Assembly: GCA_903871235.1 (NCBI GenBank)
Contig: CAIQGA010000155.1
Span: 1 to 64,000, forward strand
Direction: 5' to 3'
DNA: 64,000 nucleotides
From: an uncultured Chlorobiaceae bacterium
GTDB lineage: Bacteria > Bacteroidota > Chlorobiia > Chlorobiales > Chlorobiaceae
Positions 51,482-61,521 of this stretch are shown here, piece by piece. Position 1 is the stretch's first letter. Every line of letters starts with the position of its first letter. The translations under genes were made by a program, and so were the position numbers. A model generated the notes under the pieces. It searched no databases and was not told the DNA's origin. It was given only the letters and a program-made list of their open reading frames with translations.

Positions 51482-51961
51482 TCAGTATCCCTTTGTCTCG
51501 ATAATCAGCCTCTTTCTGTCATGGCTCTCCATCTCTATTTTCAGAGCTGAAAGAGTCATGTTCACATCAGCAAGAAAAAAGAGCAGTGAAAAACTCAGGC
51601 AAAGCATACTGAGAATAAATATCGCCGACAAGAGCATCGGCAGATCGATATTGATAAGCGCACTGAGAAACAGCATCATGATCAGCATTGAGGCTCCAAG
51701 GCAGGTCATGCAGGCAAGCAGAATGGAAATACGAATATAGCGCGCCCGTTTCCAGAGAATGGCAACCTCCTTGTTTATCCTGATGATGTAGGTTTCGGGA
51801 TAGGATTCAAGATTGTCAAGCAGCGAGCGTGACCGGTCGATGATACGACCAAGCCTGTTGGTCATGGTAAGAAGCAAAAGACCGAGACCAGAGATGAGAA
51901 TCACCGGGCCGATTGCTGTTTGAAGAATAGGGACAAGCTCTTTGAACGAAGTAACTGACAT
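51482..51961 (-). CDS. DUF2721 family membrane protein
   Basis: LVPILQTAIGPVILISGLGLLLLTMTNRLGRIIDRSRSLLDNL..., multiple TM segments. Confidence 0.8.
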   Translation of the reverse strand: MSVTSFKELVPILQTAIGPVILISGLGLLLLTMTNRLGRIIDRSRSLLDNLESYPETYIIRINKEVAILWKRARYIRISILLACMTCLGASMLIMMLFLSALINIDLPMLLSAIFILSMLCLSFSLLFFLADVNMTLSALKIEMESHDRKRLIIETKGY

Positions 51962-51976
51962 AATATCCTGATTGTT

Positions 51977-52007
51977 TAAAAAAAAAGCGGGGAAAACAAT
52001 TCCCCGC
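51977..52007 (-). terminator. Rho-independent terminator of the DEAD-box helicase gene
   Basis: Minus strand GCGGGGAattgttTTCCCCGC followed by TTTTTTTT. Confidence 0.9.
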
Positions 52008-52035
52008 CTGAGTAAAAGTATATAACCCGAAGAGT

Positions 52036-53835
52036 TTAACCCTTGCGCTTCTTTTTTCCGCCGGTAAAGAATGCTGTCTCTTTTCCTGCCGGTTTAAAAG
52101 GCTTATTAAAACTCTTTTTTGGGCCGTAGGGTGACTCACGTTCCTGATCTTCCATTTTGCTCAACCGCAGTTGACGACCGCAAACCCTGACCGTTCTCAG
52201 TTCATGAAAAACATTGTCAGGCATACCCTGCGGCAGTTCGACGGTGCTGTAACTATCGTTGATTGAAATATGACCGACCGATTCCGGATCAAGGCCAACC
52301 TCGTTGAGAATAGCGCCAAGAATATTGCCCGCTTTCACACCATGCTCGCTGCCAACTTCAAGACGGTACCTCTGTTTGCCTTCATCACCATAAGTCTCGC
52401 CCTTGCTTTTTTTTCTGGGGCTGCGCTCCCTTTCTGAACTGCGCTCCCGGTCAAAGCCGCGATCCCTTCCTGAGCCTTCCCGATCGTCGTGAGACCTTTT
52501 TTCAGGCTTGTTGGACAAAAGCAGTGGCGTTTCGCCCTGAACCATCGCGGCAAGCGCAGCGGCAGCATCAAGTGCAGGAACATCATGCTCATGACAGTAC
52601 TGCTCAATAAGGTTTGTAAAGAATCCAAGGTCTTCAGCGGCAATGGTATCGGTAATGCGCTGATTGAACTTTGCAATCCGCTTGTTGTTGATCACCTCCG
52701 TTGTCGGAAGCTCCATCAACTCAATGCGGCTGTGCGTTGCCCGCTCAATAGAGTAGAGCATGTTTTTCTCTCTCGGAGAGACGAACAGTATGGCATCGCC
52801 GGTGCGTCCAGCACGTCCGGTACGTCCAATGCGGTGTACATACGATTCGGTATCGGAAGGAATATCGTAATTGATCACATGGCTGATGCGCTCCACATCA
52901 AGGCCTCGTGCTGCAACATCGGTTGCAATAACAATGCTTAATGCTCCGTTTTTGAGTTGCTCAACCGTGCGTTCACGCTGGTTCTGGGGCATATCGCCGT
53001 TCAGGGCGGCTGCACCATATCCCCTTGCCTGAAGTTTTTCGGCAAGTTCAAGCGTCATGGTTTTTGTGCGAACAAAGATGAGCATCCCGTCAAATGGCTC
53101 GACTTCAAGAATTCTTGTCAGAATATCAATTTTGTGGCTGCCACCGACAATCCAGTAACGCTGACGAATGGTGTCAACCGTTGTGGTCTTTGTCTGTATG
53201 GTCACTTCCGCAGGATTGTTCAGATACTTCTGGGCAATGCGACGAATGACCGTGGGCATGGTTGCCGAAAAAAGAGCAACCTGACGGCCTTTCGGGGTCT
53301 GGTCAAGAATCCACTCAACATCATCAATAAATCCCATGCGAAGCATTTCATCGGCCTCATCAAGCACAAGGCATTTCAGCGATGCAAGATTGAGAGACCC
53401 GCGACGCATGTGATCCATAACACGACCAGGTGTACCGACAATAACATGCACACCACGACGGAGCATGCGAAGCTGAATACCGTAATCCTGACCACCATAA
53501 ATAGGGACAACATGAAAACCCTTGAGATGTTCGGCGTAACGCTGAAATGCCTCGGCAACCTGTATGGCAAGCTCCCTTGTCGGGGCAAGCACAAGCGCCT
53601 GGGGCTCTGCATGTTCAAGGTCTATATTGGAGAGAATCGGCAGGGCAAAAGCGGCCGTTTTTCCTGTGCCGGTCTGTGCCTGCCCGAGGACATCACGTCC
53701 ACTGAGAATAAGGGGAATTGTCTGGGCCTGAATTGGTGTAGGGTTTTCATACCCGACATCTGCAAGTGCCCTCATTAAAGGCTCTGCGAGTTGAAGGCCG
53801 AGGAAATCCTTCGGCATTAATTGCTGTTCTTTCAT
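52036..53835 (-). CDS. deaD: DEAD/DEAH-box RNA helicase (DeaD/CsdA-like)
   Basis: AQTGTGKTAAFALPIL, PTRELAIQVAEAF, LDEADEMLRMGF, SATMP, YVHRIGRTGRAGRTG, C-terminal DbpA-like RNA-binding domain. Start 53835 preferred over 53898. Confidence 0.95.
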   Translation of the reverse strand: MKEQQLMPKDFLGLQLAEPLMRALADVGYENPTPIQAQTIPLILSGRDVLGQAQTGTGKTAAFALPILSNIDLEHAEPQALVLAPTRELAIQVAEAFQRYAEHLKGFHVVPIYGGQDYGIQLRMLRRGVHVIVGTPGRVMDHMRRGSLNLASLKCLVLDEADEMLRMGFIDDVEWILDQTPKGRQVALFSATMPTVIRRIAQKYLNNPAEVTIQTKTTTVDTIRQRYWIVGGSHKIDILTRILEVEPFDGMLIFVRTKTMTLELAEKLQARGYGAAALNGDMPQNQRERTVEQLKNGALSIVIATDVAARGLDVERISHVINYDIPSDTESYVHRIGRTGRAGRTGDAILFVSPREKNMLYSIERATHSRIELMELPTTEVINNKRIAKFNQRITDTIAAEDLGFFTNLIEQYCHEHDVPALDAAAALAAMVQGETPLLLSNKPEKRSHDDREGSGRDRGFDRERSSERERSPRKKSKGETYGDEGKQRYRLEVGSEHGVKAGNILGAILNEVGLDPESVGHISINDSYSTVELPQGMPDNVFHELRTVRVCGRQLRLSKMEDQERESPYGPKKSFNKPFKPAGKETAFFTGGKKKRKG

Positions 53836-53862
53836 TGTATTTTCCTTTTCCGGAACATTGAT

Positions 53863-53884
53863 AAAAAAGAGCCTCGTAGGAGGC
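53863..53884 (-). terminator. Putative attenuator hairpin in the deaD 5' leader
   Basis: Minus strand GCCTCctacGAGGC followed by TCTTTTTT, 28 nt upstream of ATG 53835 and downstream of a predicted promoter. Confidence 0.65.
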
Positions 53885-54046
53885 AGGAGTGGCAGCAATG
53901 CAGGAAAGAAAAAAATGAAGAAGAGTTCTCATCAACCGAAAACACCCGGGCAACTTCAGACAAGCTGAGTACCATCGTATCGTCACAAACGCTGGAAACT
54001 ATGGGTCACTGCGACCACTGGATTTCCTTGCGTCCTTTCTTAGCAT

Positions 54047-54075
54047 CTTATACCACGCATTAAAAACGTTTGCAA
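54047..54075 (-). promoter_or_regulatory. Putative sigma-70-like promoter of deaD
   Basis: Minus strand TTGCAA - 17 nt - TATAAG. Confidence 0.55.
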
Positions 54076-54104
54076 TGTATCATTTTTTTTTACCAAAAGC
54101 GAAT

Positions 54105-54563
54105 TTATTTGCCAAAATCCGGCATACCGGGAAAACGCTGCCTGAGATTGCGGAAATAATTTTGGCCATAGACACATTCCACATTATCAGGTTCTGTACA
54201 GGGTATCTCAGCTATCCTCCATTTTCCATTACTTTTATGGAGAAGTGCAAAAAAATCTTCGTACCGGCTGCGGCCATCCCTTGAACGAGGAAGAGTGTGT
54301 ACCCACGCCCACCCTTTCGAGATATCCATCCTTTTGACAACAAACACAACATCTAAACCGTGAAGTTCCGCAACCTTCGCACGCATGACATCAAGCACCA
54401 TTCTACGGTCAGCACTGCCAAACAAGGGAGTATAAAAATCCGAATGAGGAGGCCTCCCCGCCGAAGCTCCCCGAGGAGTAGCTGCACAAACAAAAACAAG
54501 CAACCCAACAATCCAGTACCTGCCAGTCATGAGATGATTGATAGTCCTGTCAAAAAAGCACAC
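54105..54563 (-). CDS. Hypothetical secreted protein
   Basis: Hydrophobic signal (YWIVGLLVFVCAATPRGASAG), globular remainder with no recognised family. Confidence 0.55.
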   Translation of the reverse strand: MCFFDRTINHLMTGRYWIVGLLVFVCAATPRGASAGRPPHSDFYTPLFGSADRRMVLDVMRAKVAELHGLDVVFVVKRMDISKGWAWVHTLPRSRDGRSRYEDFFALLHKSNGKWRIAEIPCTEPDNVECVYGQNYFRNLRQRFPGMPDFGK

Positions 54564-54667
54564 CCACCAACGTTACAACTTTTTCACGAAAAAAGAGAGC
54601 CATGGCACTGCGCACCGGTTGACTTTTTTATTACCTTCAGCATCTTTCTTGATATAATGCTATCGTT

Positions 54668-55957
54668 ATGAATGGCTTTGCCCTCTCTTTCTACACCCGG
54701 CTCATCCCTACGCTTCTGGGTACAGCAAAACTTTTCAGCGCCCTGCACCCCAAGCTCCGGACTTTTTTCAGGGTAAGGAGAGGGTTGTTTGAAGCGCTGG
54801 AACAAAAAATTCAAAAACTCCCTCCCTCATCTTTCCGCTTATGGGTCCATGCAGCCTCTGTCGGTGAATTTGAACAGGCGCGTCCGATCATTGCTGCGCT
54901 CAAAGCGAAGCATCCTGAGATCACTCTTCTCGTCTCTTTTCTTTCCGATTCAGGCTACAATGCCCGAAAAAACTTTCCGGATGCTGACGCCGTCTTCTAC
55001 CTTCCCACCGACACCCTCGACAACGCCAAACGGCTGCTCTCGCTCATCAAGCCCGATCTGCTTCTTCTCATGCGTTACGACTTCTGGCCCAACCATCTCC
55101 TTGAGGCAAAACGATGCGGCGTAACGCTGATCCTTGCCGCTGCGGTACTCCAGCCTGGTTCAGCCTACTTCAACCCGCTGCTGAGAAGCTTTTACCAAGG
55201 CATTTTTCATCTCTTTGATCATATTTATACCGTATCAGAACAGGATACGCTTGCTTTCCGGCAGCAATTCAATTGCCTGCAGGCAGAAACCGCAGGCGAC
55301 CCGAGGTTTGACCAGGCTTTTTTGCGAAGCAGGAACGGTGAGAGGGTTGCTCACCTGAAACCGCTCTTCGAAAACCGATCAGTACTGGTGGCCGGAAGTG
55401 TGTGGGAAAAGGATGAGCTTCTGCTTCTTGCTGCATGGAAAGAGCTTGAGGAAAGACCCTCGCTTCTTCTGATACCGCATGAAGTCAATCCTGAAAAGAT
55501 GGCACAGCTCTACCGGGAGCTTCAAAACCACTCTCTTGAGTATATGCCGGTGTCGGCCCTGAACGAAACATTCGATCCGGAACAACAAATCCTTGTCATC
55601 GACCAGACCGGCTACTTGGCGGAACTCTATTCGCTCGCATCAATAGCATACGTAGGAGGTGGCTTCGGGGTCAATGTACATAGCACGCTTGAACCGGCGG
55701 CGCACGGTATTCCGGTACTTTTCGGCCCCCGCTACCATAACTCCCCCGATGCGGAAGGGCTTGTTACGGCAGGCGGCGCCACAGTCATTCACGATCAAAA
55801 GGAGCTTGCCGCAGCCCTGAAAACCCTGACAACCGATGATCCCCAAAGAAAAAAGAGCGGAATGAAAGCCGCAGAATTCGTTCAGGGAAGTATCGGCGCC
55901 ACGGCAGCAATAGCCTCGGGTATTGAGCGCTGCCATGACGAACGAAGAGTGGGTTAA
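54668..55957 (+). CDS. waaA: 3-deoxy-D-manno-octulosonic acid (Kdo) transferase
   Basis: LWVHAASVGEFEQARPIIAALKAKHPEITLLVSFLSDSGYNA, YVGGGFGVNVHSTLEPAAHGIPVLFGPRYHNSPDAEGLV. Confidence 0.93.
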   Translation: MNGFALSFYTRLIPTLLGTAKLFSALHPKLRTFFRVRRGLFEALEQKIQKLPPSSFRLWVHAASVGEFEQARPIIAALKAKHPEITLLVSFLSDSGYNARKNFPDADAVFYLPTDTLDNAKRLLSLIKPDLLLLMRYDFWPNHLLEAKRCGVTLILAAAVLQPGSAYFNPLLRSFYQGIFHLFDHIYTVSEQDTLAFRQQFNCLQAETAGDPRFDQAFLRSRNGERVAHLKPLFENRSVLVAGSVWEKDELLLLAAWKELEERPSLLLIPHEVNPEKMAQLYRELQNHSLEYMPVSALNETFDPEQQILVIDQTGYLAELYSLASIAYVGGGFGVNVHSTLEPAAHGIPVLFGPRYHNSPDAEGLVTAGGATVIHDQKELAAALKTLTTDDPQRKKSGMKAAEFVQGSIGATAAIASGIERCHDERRVG

Positions 55958-55959
55958 TG

Positions 55960-57174
55960 TTATATCTTGCGGGAGAGGCCAACCTGAATACTTCTGGCAC
56001 TGAATGTTGCCAGGCCTGGATCGCCTGCTCCACTGAGGCTCCACTCATCTCGCTGCTGGTAGTGTTCAAATTTCAAATCAACCAGCCAATCCGGATTCAA
56101 CTGCTTGCTCACCTTCAGCCCGAGAGTAAGCGCACCAAAGGCTGAAAGGCGCTGATCCTCTGTGTAATAGTCACCACTGGTTGGTGGTTTGGGTGTTCCA
56201 TCTCCATTGAACTGCTCCTCAGCAACAGTAAAGTAGAAGTCGGCCTCGCTCTGGGTATAGAGACGAAGCAAAGGGGTAAGCGTCCAGCCATGCTTGAGCG
56301 GCTGAACATATTCAGCCTCAAAGGTATGCGCCCTGATACCGAAGGTGTCGGAATAATAGCGATAGGAGAGCTGTGCGGTGCCATCAGTACCATCAAAATG
56401 GTGGTTCCATCGACCCAGCGCGGTCACACTATTACGATCCCTGGGCCTGATATCTGGATTTTTATAGGGATCGGTGTAATAACCATTTCCATTGGAGTAC
56501 CCCAGGTTAAACTGAACGATATCCTTTTTTGTCAGGACCCTTGTAACACCAATTAATCCAGCAAAAATCTGCTTTTTCTCTTCAGGAATCTGTTGTTTCG
56601 ATGCTACAACATTCGGCTTGTTGAGATCAATGGTATCATCATTAAAACTGCCGCCAAGGGTAAACGTCGTATTTTTGTCTTCGGTCGAGAGGCTCCCCTG
56701 AAGAGAGTAACTGCGGGAAACATAATCAGACTCTGTCGAATAACTGGTACCTGCAGTAACACTGCCCTGCGGAAAGTATCGTGTAAGCTGGAGATCAACC
56801 GAATGACGCAGCTCTCCTGACGCTCCCGATTTGACGTCACTTTCACTCGCAGGAAAACCTGAAGAGTGATAGGCTGGTGATGCCCCTGTAACGGAATCCT
56901 CCATGAACGAGACTCCTACAGACCACTCACCGGCAACGGGCATCAAAACCTGGAGAGAGAGCGCATTCACCGCGATTCGATCCATGTTCGACAAGTGAGC
57001 AGTTACTGGAGTATCTGCTGACTGACTATCCTGGTAATTCAGGTATTTCAAGCTGACAACACCCCGTTCCGGTGCAGCATCAGCATAGGCAAACTGTACT
57101 GAGGGTAACGCAAGCGCTGCCGCAAGAAGAGCGGCGCCAAAAACAGTGGAGCTTGTTGTGGGTACCGGTACCAT
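55960..57174 (-). CDS. DUF3570 family outer membrane protein
   Basis: Signal-like N-terminus, VVSLKYLNYQDSQS, many amphipathic beta-strands ending in SRKI. Confidence 0.75.
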   Translation of the reverse strand: MVPVPTTSSTVFGAALLAAALALPSVQFAYADAAPERGVVSLKYLNYQDSQSADTPVTAHLSNMDRIAVNALSLQVLMPVAGEWSVGVSFMEDSVTGASPAYHSSGFPASESDVKSGASGELRHSVDLQLTRYFPQGSVTAGTSYSTESDYVSRSYSLQGSLSTEDKNTTFTLGGSFNDDTIDLNKPNVVASKQQIPEEKKQIFAGLIGVTRVLTKKDIVQFNLGYSNGNGYYTDPYKNPDIRPRDRNSVTALGRWNHHFDGTDGTAQLSYRYYSDTFGIRAHTFEAEYVQPLKHGWTLTPLLRLYTQSEADFYFTVAEEQFNGDGTPKPPTSGDYYTEDQRLSAFGALTLGLKVSKQLNPDWLVDLKFEHYQQRDEWSLSGAGDPGLATFSARSIQVGLSRKI

Positions 57175-57200
57175 AGTTTCTGGTTTGTATGGAATCAGAA

Positions 57201-57230
57201 AAAAACCCCTCCTGTTGAAGGGGTTTTTTT
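57201..57230 (-). terminator. Terminator hairpin (symmetric, possibly bidirectional)
   Basis: aaaaacccctcctgttgaaggggttttttt. Confidence 0.75.
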
Positions 57231-57406
57231 AAAACAAAAATGAGTTAAAAGCGTACTGTTCTATATAATCATTGTTCAGCTTACCATCAAACGCCACCTC
57301 ATTTTTTGTACGTTTTTCAATGTCAAAGCTCTACTTAACGACCATTTTTTTTAACAACAAGCTTCTTTTTCGACACGCTCTTTTTAACAAATTTCAATGC
57401 ATGCAG

Positions 57407-58657
57407 TTAATCAAGCCGGGGCTTGATTCCCTTGATATCATGAAAAGAGACAACACCGAGCAGAGAATCATTGTCATCAGTGATCGGAATTGCCCGGAAG
57501 GAGTAACGGAAAAACATATCAACAGCATCATGAAGCGTGTCATCCGGATTGAGCGTGATAAGACTGTCAGTCATAATGTCACCAAGCGTCTGGTCTGGAT
57601 CAGCCTCAATCAGCTCCCTGATATCGACAACCCCCTGGAGGGTATTCTGGGTATCGACGACATAGACATACATGATAACATCCATATCACAGGCAACCGC
57701 ACGATAATTGCCTATGACATCCTTGACAACGGTCTCAACGGGCCGCCTTATCACCTTCTGGGTAGAGTAGAGCATGATATTTTCATCATGCTGGTCGATG
57801 ATCTGCTGTACCCTCTGCTTATTTTCACTATCAACAAATTCAATAATCTCGTCGGCATCTGATGCAGGCAGTATCGAGAGTATTCCCGCAACCTGAGCAG
57901 GACTCATTTCGTTAATCAATCCGGCAGCCCGCACTTTTTCCATGGAGCGGATCAGCTCCCGCTGCACCCTCGGCTCAACCTCTTCAAGGGTATCTGAGGC
58001 CAGTTCCGGTTCAATCTGGTTGAAGACCGCCAGGCGTTGATTCCCTTCCAGCTCTTCAAGAATATCGGCAAGATCAACAGGATGAATGTCATTAATATTT
58101 TCCTTGAGCACATTGAGCTTGACATTCCCCTCAAAGCTGCCAATAGTTTCGGGCAACGGCTGAACATAGAGCCATGAAATGCTGGATCCCTCCTTGTATC
58201 GGGCAAGATAGTTGGCAAGCTTTTTAAAGCCCATGCGGCGAAGAATGCGAAAACGGTTGAAATCCACTTCGCTGACAAAAAGCCGCTCGTTCTGGAAGAG
58301 AAGCTTTACGTCATAGACCACCTCAATTTCATGATCATCCATGTCAAGAATTTTCTTGTCGAGGATATAGTCTTTCAGAAAAATGTGGCTGTTGAGAGGG
58401 TCAAGTTCGTAGCCTTCGGTGCTGGTGATTTCCGAAACAATCTCAGTGTTTGAAATCAGGGTGATTTTATCCCAGGGAATCAAAAGACGGGGGTCACCAT
58501 AAGGGCGATGAACAAGCAGATGGGTCACTTCCGGAATTTTGCCCGCATTCTCCTGAATAACAAGATCTTTAAGCTTGCCGATTGAGTTCGATTTGAGATA
58601 AATCCGGCGACCAACAATTTCGCTCAGAAAAAATTCACGCTCCAGTACAGTAACCAT
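57407..58657 (-). CDS. PRC-barrel-like, MgtE N-terminal and CBS-pair protein without the MgtE membrane domain
   Basis: LSEIVGRRIYLKSNSIGKLKDLVIQE (PRC-like), HPVDLADILEELEGNQRLAVFNQIEPELASDTLEEVE (MgtE_N), tandem CBS; ends right after CBS (HDIKGIKPRLD). Confidence 0.82.
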   Translation of the reverse strand: MVTVLEREFFLSEIVGRRIYLKSNSIGKLKDLVIQENAGKIPEVTHLLVHRPYGDPRLLIPWDKITLISNTEIVSEITSTEGYELDPLNSHIFLKDYILDKKILDMDDHEIEVVYDVKLLFQNERLFVSEVDFNRFRILRRMGFKKLANYLARYKEGSSISWLYVQPLPETIGSFEGNVKLNVLKENINDIHPVDLADILEELEGNQRLAVFNQIEPELASDTLEEVEPRVQRELIRSMEKVRAAGLINEMSPAQVAGILSILPASDADEIIEFVDSENKQRVQQIIDQHDENIMLYSTQKVIRRPVETVVKDVIGNYRAVACDMDVIMYVYVVDTQNTLQGVVDIRELIEADPDQTLGDIMTDSLITLNPDDTLHDAVDMFFRYSFRAIPITDDNDSLLGVVSFHDIKGIKPRLD

Positions 58658-58674
58658 TTTCCTCGTCTCCCTTT

Positions 58675-58851
58675 TTATAAAACATTCATAACGGTTATGA
58701 ACTTATAGACCATCAGCACCACCAGCAGAAAGAGGTAAACCCGGAGCACAGCCAAAGAGATTTTGACCGCCCGCGACATCTCAACTTTCGGCTTTGAATA
58801 GCGCTGGTTAATCTCACGGATCTTGTTAAGAAACTGATTGATTGTCCTCAT
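58675..58851 (-). CDS. 58-aa small membrane protein between the NRAMP and MgtE_N-CBS genes
   Basis: Absent from the supplied track; reads MRTINQFLNKIREINQRYSKPKVEMSRAVKISLAVLRVYLFLLVVLMVYKFITVMNVL*, one TM segment, tightly packed between neighbours. Confidence 0.7.
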   Translation of the reverse strand: MRTINQFLNKIREINQRYSKPKVEMSRAVKISLAVLRVYLFLLVVLMVYKFITVMNVL

Positions 58852-58863
58852 GGTCTTACACCT

Positions 58864-60132
58864 TTACTGGAAAAGATTGGGAAAAAGTGCACTGACTCCG
58901 TACAGGGTTGAGAGTATAATAATAGAGACAACAATAAGGGTGCTGACAATATTCTGCAACCGTGTATTGGCATACTCCCCCATCGTCTTTTTGTCGTTGA
59001 GCAAAAGAATCAAAAAGACCAGTGCTGCCGGAAGAAGAGTGACCGCAATAACCTGAACAAAAAGGGTAATGAGCACAAGCGGCGCCCCCGGTATCAGGGG
59101 AACAACACCGGCTGTTGCAAGGGTAATAAAAAAGGAGATGTAAAACCAGGGAGCTTCCTTTACCTTGGTGTTGAGAGAGTGAGCCCATCCGAAGATTTCA
59201 CCAAACGCCCAGGAACTTGCCAGCGATATGCAGATGGCCCCAAGCAGACCGGCATCAAAGAGTCCTATGGCCATAAAGGCACCGACATAGTGGTTTGTTT
59301 TCATCAACAGTTTGGCTGCGGTAGCGGCATCATCAATGGGGGTGCCATGCAGCAGGGTACCGGTTACAATCACAATGAAAATCGCAATTGAGACGGTGAT
59401 GATTGAGCCGATAAAGGTATCAAGCTTGCCCATCTTGATATCTTTTTCCTGCAATCCCTTGTCGACAACTGAGCTTTGCTGGAAAAAGAGCATCCAGGGT
59501 GCAATGGTGGTACCAATATTGGCCATGAGCAGAAAAAAGAGCTCATTGGTGAGACCGCCTGGAAGATTGGGAATAAGCCCCTGACCGGCGATGTCCGAAA
59601 GTGAAGGATTAACCATAAATGCCGCCGGAATATAGATCAGGTTCAGCAGGCAAAATCCCAGTGCAATCTTTTCCCATGTCCAGTATCGCCCGTTCAGCAC
59701 AATGATACTCATGAGCAAAACAACGATAATAACGGTCAACCAGGCAGGAACCCCGAAAATACCAAGAGCCGCAGTCATCCCCACAAATTCAGTGACCAGC
59801 GTCAGCCAGTCAACAATCATAAGATCAATGAGTGAAAACCATCCCCAGAAAGCACCAAAACTTTCAAAAATTGCCTCGGCATGTCCCCGCTTGGTCACAG
59901 CTCCCAGCCTCACCGTCATCTCCTGCACATAATAGGCAACAGGAATCAGGAGCAGCAAAAACCAGATAAGATGATACCCATATTTGGCGCCTGTGGCAGC
60001 ATAGGTCGTAATTCCACCCGCATCATTGTCGGCAATCATCACCACAAGGCCAGGGCCAGCAATAACAAGGTAGAGGCGGACAGCTTTCCAGACTTTTTTG
60101 AACCGGTAGTAGAGAACGGAAAAAAAATCCAT
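58864..60132 (-). CDS. NRAMP family divalent metal transporter
   Basis: YLVIAGPGLVVMIADNDAGGITTYAATGAKYGYHLIWFLLLLIPVAYYVQEMTVRLGAVTKRGHAE: NRAMP TM1 DxDxG-type and TM6 regions. Start 60156 (track) or 60132 (MDFFSVLYYRFKK). Confidence 0.88.
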   Translation of the reverse strand: MDFFSVLYYRFKKVWKAVRLYLVIAGPGLVVMIADNDAGGITTYAATGAKYGYHLIWFLLLLIPVAYYVQEMTVRLGAVTKRGHAEAIFESFGAFWGWFSLIDLMIVDWLTLVTEFVGMTAALGIFGVPAWLTVIIVVLLMSIIVLNGRYWTWEKIALGFCLLNLIYIPAAFMVNPSLSDIAGQGLIPNLPGGLTNELFFLLMANIGTTIAPWMLFFQQSSVVDKGLQEKDIKMGKLDTFIGSIITVSIAIFIVIVTGTLLHGTPIDDAATAAKLLMKTNHYVGAFMAIGLFDAGLLGAICISLASSWAFGEIFGWAHSLNTKVKEAPWFYISFFITLATAGVVPLIPGAPLVLITLFVQVIAVTLLPAALVFLILLLNDKKTMGEYANTRLQNIVSTLIVVSIIILSTLYGVSALFPNLFQ

Positions 60133-60507
60133 ATCCGTTGAGTTGGATGTTGACAAAACCCGGCATTGATATCAAGACAGAAAGGAGGCATCGAACTCAT
60201 GGTCTTTTTTCAACACCTGGTCAGGGACGCTTGTTTGCATTGAAAATGAAACAAATGCAACTCGCTGCAGACTCACCAGTCAATCTGGCGAAAATTTACC
60301 ATTCTTTGCCCACTTTACAAAACGTTTTTTTACGATCCGGTTTCATTGCAGACAAACGGCAAAACGTTAAAAACAAGGTAAAAGCGGCATGGTCTGTCAG
60401 AAAAAAAATGATTAGGAAATGCCAAATAAAAGCCATACTGTTTACCATTAAACCTTTAACAATTGTGACACAAACGTGTAAAACACCCCCAAAAAAAATC
60501 ACTGATC

Positions 60508-61461
60508 ATGGGACGTATTGCAAAAAAGCTGACCGATCTTATCGGTAACACCCCTCTTCTTGAGCTTGGAAATTTCAATCGAGAACATAAAACAGAGGCA
60601 ACGATTATTGCCAAACTTGAATACTTCAATCCTGGAGGCAGTGTCAAAGATCGCATCGGTTTTTCAATGATCGAAGATGCAGAGAAAAATGGGTTAATAG
60701 ACCGCGAAAGTATCATTATTGAGCCGACGAGCGGCAACACCGGCATCGCCTTGGCCTTTATTGCTGCAGCCAAAGGATACCGCCTTATCCTTGCGATGCC
60801 TGAAACAATGAGTATTGAGCGCCGCAATCTCCTCAAGGCGCTTGGCGCTGAACTGGTGCTGACTTCTGGTTCGGAAGGGATGCTCGGAGCCATAAAAAAA
60901 GCCAACGAACTGCACGTCACCTATCCGAATTCATTTATTCCACAGCAATTTAAGAACCCGGCCAATCCAGAAGTCCACCGCACAACAACCGCCGTGGAGA
61001 TATGGAACGATACTGACGGTACCGTCGATATTTTTGTCAGCGGCGTTGGCACCGGCGGCACCATTACCGGTGTAGGAGAGGTGCTCAAAGAGCGGAACCC
61101 GGAAATTAAAATCATTGCTGTTGAACCCTTTGACTCACAGGTTCTTGCTGGCGGCAGGCCAGGTCCGCACAAAATACAGGGCATTGGTGCCGGTTTTTTG
61201 CCCGACATCCTGAACAAAGAGATTATTGATGAAATTATTCCGGTCAAAAACGAAGATGCCCTGCGTACCGGCCGCGAACTTGCCCGGACAGAGGGACTTA
61301 TTGTAGGCATCTCGTCAGGTGCCGCCGTTTACGCAGCATTGCAACTGGCCCAACGTGAAGAGAACAAGGGAAAACGTATCGTCGTCATTCTGCCCGATAC
61401 CGGCGAGCGATACCTCTCAACATTGCTCTATCAGTTTGAAGATGAACCCGTCGTTATATAA
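60508..61461 (+). CDS. cysK: Cysteine synthase (O-acetylserine sulfhydrylase)
   Basis: [78 protein letters not shown]. Confidence 0.95.
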   Translation: MGRIAKKLTDLIGNTPLLELGNFNREHKTEATIIAKLEYFNPGGSVKDRIGFSMIEDAEKNGLIDRESIIIEPTSGNTGIALAFIAAAKGYRLILAMPETMSIERRNLLKALGAELVLTSGSEGMLGAIKKANELHVTYPNSFIPQQFKNPANPEVHRTTTAVEIWNDTDGTVDIFVSGVGTGGTITGVGEVLKERNPEIKIIAVEPFDSQVLAGGRPGPHKIQGIGAGFLPDILNKEIIDEIIPVKNEDALRTGRELARTEGLIVGISSGAAVYAALQLAQREENKGKRIVVILPDTGERYLSTLLYQFEDEPVVI

Positions 61462-61521
61462 GAGAAAGGCCGTTTTTGGTGTTCAAAATAACTTGTTCAC
61501 CGGCAACTTTTAACCCATTAC

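Noticed and set aside
52957-53778. 273-aa plus-strand ORF
   Set aside because: Antisense to the conserved core of deaD.
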